Assembly (NCBI GenBank): GCA_051954235.1
Contig: JBQCHY010000013.1
Span: 1-64,000 of the forward strand
DNA: 64,000 bases
Origin: 62-47 sp051954235
GTDB taxonomy: Bacteria; Pseudomonadota; Alphaproteobacteria; Rhizobiales; Xanthobacteraceae
Direction of reading: 5' to 3'
In this document: positions 59,479 to 64,000 of the stretch, piece after piece
Layout: every line of letters begins with the position of its first letter
Position numbering within the stretch: position 1 is the first letter of the stretch
The notes under the pieces: model-generated
The model's input: the letters and a program-made list of their open reading frames with translations, nothing else
Told to the model about the DNA's origin: nothing
The model's database searches: none
Program-made: the position numbers and the translations under genes

Positions 59479-61005
59479 TCACTTGCGGAATGTCTTGACC
59501 TCGGAGACGCTGCCGTCGCGGTAAGTCAATTCCACCGAGACCGATTTGGTCGCGCCGGGCAGTTTCAAATAAGGCTGAGCTTCGTGCGGAATCGCGTGAG
59601 GATCGCGCATGTCGCACGGCGGCATTTTGAGCACTTTATCCGGCATCGTGGAATCGATACCGATCCGTACTTCGCGAATGGCGCAGCGATACGACATCAG
59701 GTGCGTATAGTAGACCAGCAGCCCGTTGAACTCGCGGAACGAGAGCCAACTTGTCGACGTCATGTCGAGTATCTTGCGCTGGTCCCGGACCAGCGCGGTT
59801 TCGGGATCGAAGCGGATCGGAAACGGCCCCTGCATTTCTCCGCTGATATCGACGTAGCGCACCATCAGCGTGCCGGCCGATGCGTCCGCAGGCAATTGTA
59901 TGGAGGGATTTGGCATCCGCTTGCGGGTGCGCGGATCGAGCGCGTCCATGAACCCGGTTTCGCGAAACGCACCGTCGTCACCCATACGCCATGAAATGCC
60001 CAGGGTCGGATCGGCGATCGAAAACACGACGGTCCAGCCGCTGTTATGCCGCGAGAAACTCGCGATCGGCGCATTCACCGATTCCGCCACGTCCGGCAGC
60101 GGTCTTTGGACCGGCGGCAGCGCAGCCACCTTGGTCTCGCTCGACTTCGTTTCGGTCGTCTTGGCCGGTGCCGCGCCGGCTTGCTGATCATTGGACGCGC
60201 GGCCATTGAGGAAAACGTCGTCGACCATCTGATCGAAGTAGGCCGGGATCTGCTTGTGGTTCACAGACTCGGCCATCTCGCTGACGGTCCGTCGCGTGCG
60301 CTGCGCGATCTGCACAAGATTGGCGCCGGGCTGCGTCAGTTCCTTGATGAAGACGCGCGTGAAAACCGAGTTCGGATCGGTGTCGGAATTGGACAATCGG
60401 TCAAGCGCGGTTTGCTGCGGGCCTGCAGAAAAGATCGAGAACGCCCCTTCAGGGAGCGAGGCCATCGCCGCCAGTCCGCCGCGTCCCGCCAGCGCACGGG
60501 TCCCTTTCCGTTCGAACGGATTGTTGCGGCAGGCGTCAAAGACCAGAACCGCGGTTCGTGCGCCGCGATTCTGCAACCGCTCGACGACGCGATCCGCGAG
60601 GATCGAGGAATCACGCACCAGTTCTTCCTGTCCGGCGATGGCAGCCGGAATGTCGGTCGGCAGCAGGTAGTTCTGGCCCGCGATCTCGAAGCCGTGACCG
60701 GCGAAGAAGAAGAACGCGGTGTCGCCCTGCTCCACGGTGTTGTCGAAGGCCGACAGGCTTTCAGCGAATCCCTGCCGCGTCTGATTCTCCGCGACCATCA
60801 CTTCGAAGCCGAGTTTCTTCAGCGCGTCGCCCATGGCGCGGGCATCATTGACGGCTTTTTGCAGCTTGGGGACGTTACGATAATCATTGTTGCCGATCAC
60901 CAGCGCGACGCGCCTTTCGGCAAACGCGGGCGTCGCCATGGCCGTCAACCATGCCACGGCAATGCCAAACAGCACGCTGGCGCAAATGAATCGCGGTCGC
61001 CTCAC
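59479..61005 (-). CDS. Secreted caspase-like (C14) peptidase
   Basis: A 508-residue protein with a signal peptide ending near ATPAFA. The caspase domain (about 31-270) has RRVALVIGNNDYRNVPKLQKA, the catalytic His104 in FFFAGHGFEIAGQNYLLP and Cys159 in VLVFDACRNNPF. A disordered Ala/Lys/Thr linker (about 275-310) is followed by a beta-rich C-terminal region (about 320-508) I cannot assign. Exported orthocaspase-like proteins are frequent in Bradyrhizobiaceae; targets are unknown. The neighbours give no pathway. Confidence 0.88.
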   Translation of the reverse strand: MRRPRFICASVLFGIAVAWLTAMATPAFAERRVALVIGNNDYRNVPKLQKAVNDARAMGDALKKLGFEVMVAENQTRQGFAESLSAFDNTVEQGDTAFFFFAGHGFEIAGQNYLLPTDIPAAIAGQEELVRDSSILADRVVERLQNRGARTAVLVFDACRNNPFERKGTRALAGRGGLAAMASLPEGAFSIFSAGPQQTALDRLSNSDTDPNSVFTRVFIKELTQPGANLVQIAQRTRRTVSEMAESVNHKQIPAYFDQMVDDVFLNGRASNDQQAGAAPAKTTETKSSETKVAALPPVQRPLPDVAESVNAPIASFSRHNSGWTVVFSIADPTLGISWRMGDDGAFRETGFMDALDPRTRKRMPNPSIQLPADASAGTLMVRYVDISGEMQGPFPIRFDPETALVRDQRKILDMTSTSWLSFREFNGLLVYYTHLMSYRCAIREVRIGIDSTMPDKVLKMPPCDMRDPHAIPHEAQPYLKLPGATKSVSVELTYRDGSVSEVKTFRK

Positions 61006-61377
61006 TGGAAAATCCCCATTCCATCCGGCTCCATCGGCCGGCTTCGGTTGTCACCAATAGTCGCCGGGTATTTCGGCGCGGTTCATCGTCTCGTATCACA
61101 CCGATGACCGCGTATGGCAGGGGCCGGAAATCACCCACCGGGGCTACTGCGACACCTCAATTGACGGTATTCCGGCATAAAATCCCATATTTTCATTGAC
61201 TTTGGCCATTTCGCCCCTATCTTCCGCCCCGATGCGGCCCGGTATCGAAGCGCGATATCTTGGTAAGCCGCCCGATCGCGTCATATCCGATCCCCGTGCA
61301 GAATTGCGTGCCGCTCCGGGGTTGAGCGCGATAGTCCTTATCCGAGAACCCAAGCGGCGGTTTCGACCAGAGGCTCA
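61006..61377. other. Divergent region between the caspase-like and helicase genes
   Basis: 372 bases carrying both promoters and a long helicase leader. The best sigma-70-like pair is annotated separately at 61196-61223. No gene or repeat is seen. Confidence 0.5.
61196..61223 (+). promoter_or_regulatory. Sigma-70-like promoter for the DEAD-box helicase gene
   Basis: TTGACT and TATCTT are separated by 16 bases and point toward the helicase, leaving a leader of about 147 bases. Long leaders are common for cold-regulated helicase genes. An alternative TTGACG lies at 61161 with worse spacing. Confidence 0.45.
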
Positions 61378-62823
61378 ATGTCTTTTTCCAATCTCGGCCT
61401 GTCCGACAAGGTGCTCGCCGCCGTGGCGGGTGCCGGCTACACGACCCCTACCCCCATTCAAGAACAATCCATTCCCCACGTCCTTGCGCGCCGCGACGTT
61501 CTCGGCATCGCGCAGACGGGTACCGGCAAGACGGCGGCCTTCGTGCTGCCGATGCTCACACTACTGGAGCGCGGCCGGGCGCGCGCGCGGATGCCGCGCA
61601 CTCTGATTCTCGAGCCGACCCGTGAACTGGCGGCGCAAGTTAAAGAGAACTTCGACAAGTACGGCGCCGGTCAAAAGCTCAACGTTGCCCTGCTGATCGG
61701 CGGCGTCTCGTTCGGCGACCAGGATCTTAAGCTGACGCGCGGCGTCGACGTACTGATCGCCACGCCCGGCCGCCTGCTCGACCACACCGAGCGCGGCGGC
61801 CTGCTGCTCACCGGCGTCGAACTGCTGGTGATCGACGAGGCCGACCGGATGCTCGACATGGGCTTCATCCCTGACATCGAGCGCATCTGCAAACTGGTGC
61901 CATTTACCCGGCAAACCCTGTTCTTCACCGCGACGATGCCCACCGAAATCCGCCGCGTCACCGAAACGTTCCTGCACAATCCTGTGCGGGTCGAGGTGTC
62001 GAAGCCCGCGTCCACCGCCGTCACCGTCAGCCAATCACAGGTAACGACAGGACGGGAGCCGCACGAGAAACGCGAGACGTTGCGCCGGCTGCTGCGTGAC
62101 GCCACCGATCTCAAGAACGCGATCATTTTCTGCAATCGCAAGCGCGAGGTCGCGCTGTTGCACCGCTCGCTCCAGAAGCACGGCTTCAGCGTTTGTGCCC
62201 TGCATGGCGACATGGACCAGACCGCCCGCATGGCGGCGCTGGACCAATTCCGCAAGGGTGAATTGCCGCTGCTGGTGGCGTCCGATGTCGCCGCCCGCGG
62301 CCTGGACATTCCGGAAGTCAGTCACGTTTTCAACTTCGATGTTCCCCACCATCCCGACGACTACGTTCACCGCATCGGGCGTACCGGACGCGCCGGACGC
62401 ACCGGCACCGCAATCTCCATCGTCAACGCGGCCGACCAGAAATCAATCGCCGCCATCGAACGCCTGATCGGCCAGAGCATTCCCCATGTTGAGTTGCCGG
62501 GCTCCGCTTCGTCATCGGAGGACCAAGTGCTCGAAGGCGAAGCTCCGCTTCAGTCCGCCGAGCCAAGAGGTCGCGACAGCCGTCGGTCCCGCCGCAGCGC
62601 TCGCCGGTCGGACGAAGGCGCGTCTCGTCCGCGATCGGGGAAATCGCATGGCGAGGCCAATCGGCCGGTCAAGTCCCGCCAGCCCGTGCCGCAGATGACT
62701 ACAGCCGAGGTGCCGTCGATCGGACGCCCGATGACATCCCCCAAGCATGATGCAGCATCCGAGCCCGGTGATCACTCCCACCTGCCGGCCTTCCTTCTGC
62801 GTCCCGTTCGTGCCCGGAGATAA
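61378..62823 (+). CDS. rhlE: DEAD-box RNA helicase, RhlE type
   Basis: An ATP-dependent RNA helicase for ribosome assembly and RNA decay, often cold-induced. All motifs are present in 481 residues: Q motif TPTPIQEQS, I AQTGTGKTAAF, Ia PTRELA, II DEADRMLDMGF, III FFTATMP, V VASDVAARGLDIP and VI HRIGRTGRAGRTG. The C-terminal 100 residues are Arg/Ser-rich, suited to RNA binding. It starts MSFSNLGLSDKVL. A functional link with the RNase E in this window is plausible but not shown. Confidence 0.93.
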   Translation: MSFSNLGLSDKVLAAVAGAGYTTPTPIQEQSIPHVLARRDVLGIAQTGTGKTAAFVLPMLTLLERGRARARMPRTLILEPTRELAAQVKENFDKYGAGQKLNVALLIGGVSFGDQDLKLTRGVDVLIATPGRLLDHTERGGLLLTGVELLVIDEADRMLDMGFIPDIERICKLVPFTRQTLFFTATMPTEIRRVTETFLHNPVRVEVSKPASTAVTVSQSQVTTGREPHEKRETLRRLLRDATDLKNAIIFCNRKREVALLHRSLQKHGFSVCALHGDMDQTARMAALDQFRKGELPLLVASDVAARGLDIPEVSHVFNFDVPHHPDDYVHRIGRTGRAGRTGTAISIVNAADQKSIAAIERLIGQSIPHVELPGSASSSEDQVLEGEAPLQSAEPRGRDSRRSRRSARRSDEGASRPRSGKSHGEANRPVKSRQPVPQMTTAEVPSIGRPMTSPKHDAASEPGDHSHLPAFLLRPVRARR

Positions 62824-62938
62824 TCGTTACGATTCGTACGTTTACGGGTCATTCATGGACGCCCTTTAAGATTGCGCCAGTTTTGAACTTTTTCATCAAG
62901 ACTTTAAATACGCAATTTAGCCGTCAGGGGCGTTTCCG

Positions 62939-64000
<1,062 letters not shown>

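Noticed and set aside
59479..61005. Caspase-like protein plus PAAR gene as an antiphage or toxin system
   Set aside because: The caspase-like protein has a Sec signal peptide and is transcribed toward, not with, the PAAR gene; no sensor, gasdermin or immunity gene is adjacent.

Overview
The window is chromosomal DNA of an alphaproteobacterium, most likely Bradyrhizobiaceae/Nitrobacteraceae (Bradyrhizobium, Rhodopseudomonas, Afipia or Nitrobacter type). Support comes from the high-GC coding style, the order accC-accB-aroQ ... rne-amiC-mrcA-prfB, an RNase E with a large insertion in its S1 domain, a sufBCDS operon preceded by an IscS-type desulfurase, and palindromic intergenic repeats typical of the family. 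Most of the window is core chromosome. There is no transposase, integrase, phage structural gene or CRISPR array.

Layout. 1-2.1 kb: acetyl-CoA carboxylase biotin genes and aroQ (minus strand). 2.4-7.4 kb: DsbA-like oxidoreductase, M48 protease, aminotransferase and the C4-dicarboxylate carrier DctA. 7.4-12.6 kb: rne and amiC, divergent across a 0.7 kb leader region that contains a strong stem-loop. 12.8-17.6 kb: mrcA and prfB, the latter with its programmed +1 frameshift; a HExxH protease gene on the opposite strand sits between them. 17.7-28.1 kb: beta-hydroxyacid dehydrogenase, DMT exporter, carbamoyltransferase, M23 envelope peptidase, a peroxiredoxin with a histone-like tail and a YhdP/AsmA-type envelope protein. 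28.1-32.8 kb: MFS transporter, tyrS, anmK and a hydrolase. 33.1-40.3 kb: Fe-S assembly operon (IscS-type desulfurase, sufB, sufC, sufD, sufS, sufT) followed by a VOC-fold gene. 40.4-49.3 kb: an MHYT-GGDEF-EAL signalling protein and a catabolic cluster (CoA-transferase, TRAP transporter, acyl-CoA synthetase). 49.4-57.7 kb: the block rlpA, dac, tmk, holB, metG, tatD, MBL hydrolase, with an epoxide-hydrolase-like gene on the other strand between rlpA and dac. 57.9-64 kb: cytochrome c, tRNA-Ser(UGA) with a ribbon-helix-helix relic against its 3' end, an orphan PAAR protein, a secreted caspase-like protein, a DEAD-box helicase and a diguanylate cyclase running off the window.

The strongest anomaly is metG. 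Its reading frame is continuous over the full family length, but the first serine codon of the KMSKS signature is TAG. Ordinary genes in the same window end in TAG, so general recoding is unlikely. Other points of interest are the sequestered ribosome-binding site of the MFS gene, an 8-bp inverted repeat controlling (by inference) the TRAP/CoA cluster, the NleD-like protease gene between mrcA and prfB, the H1-like tail on a one-cysteine peroxiredoxin, the RHH relic at the tRNA, and family repeats inside the suf operon. I found no clearly new multi-gene defence or conflict system.
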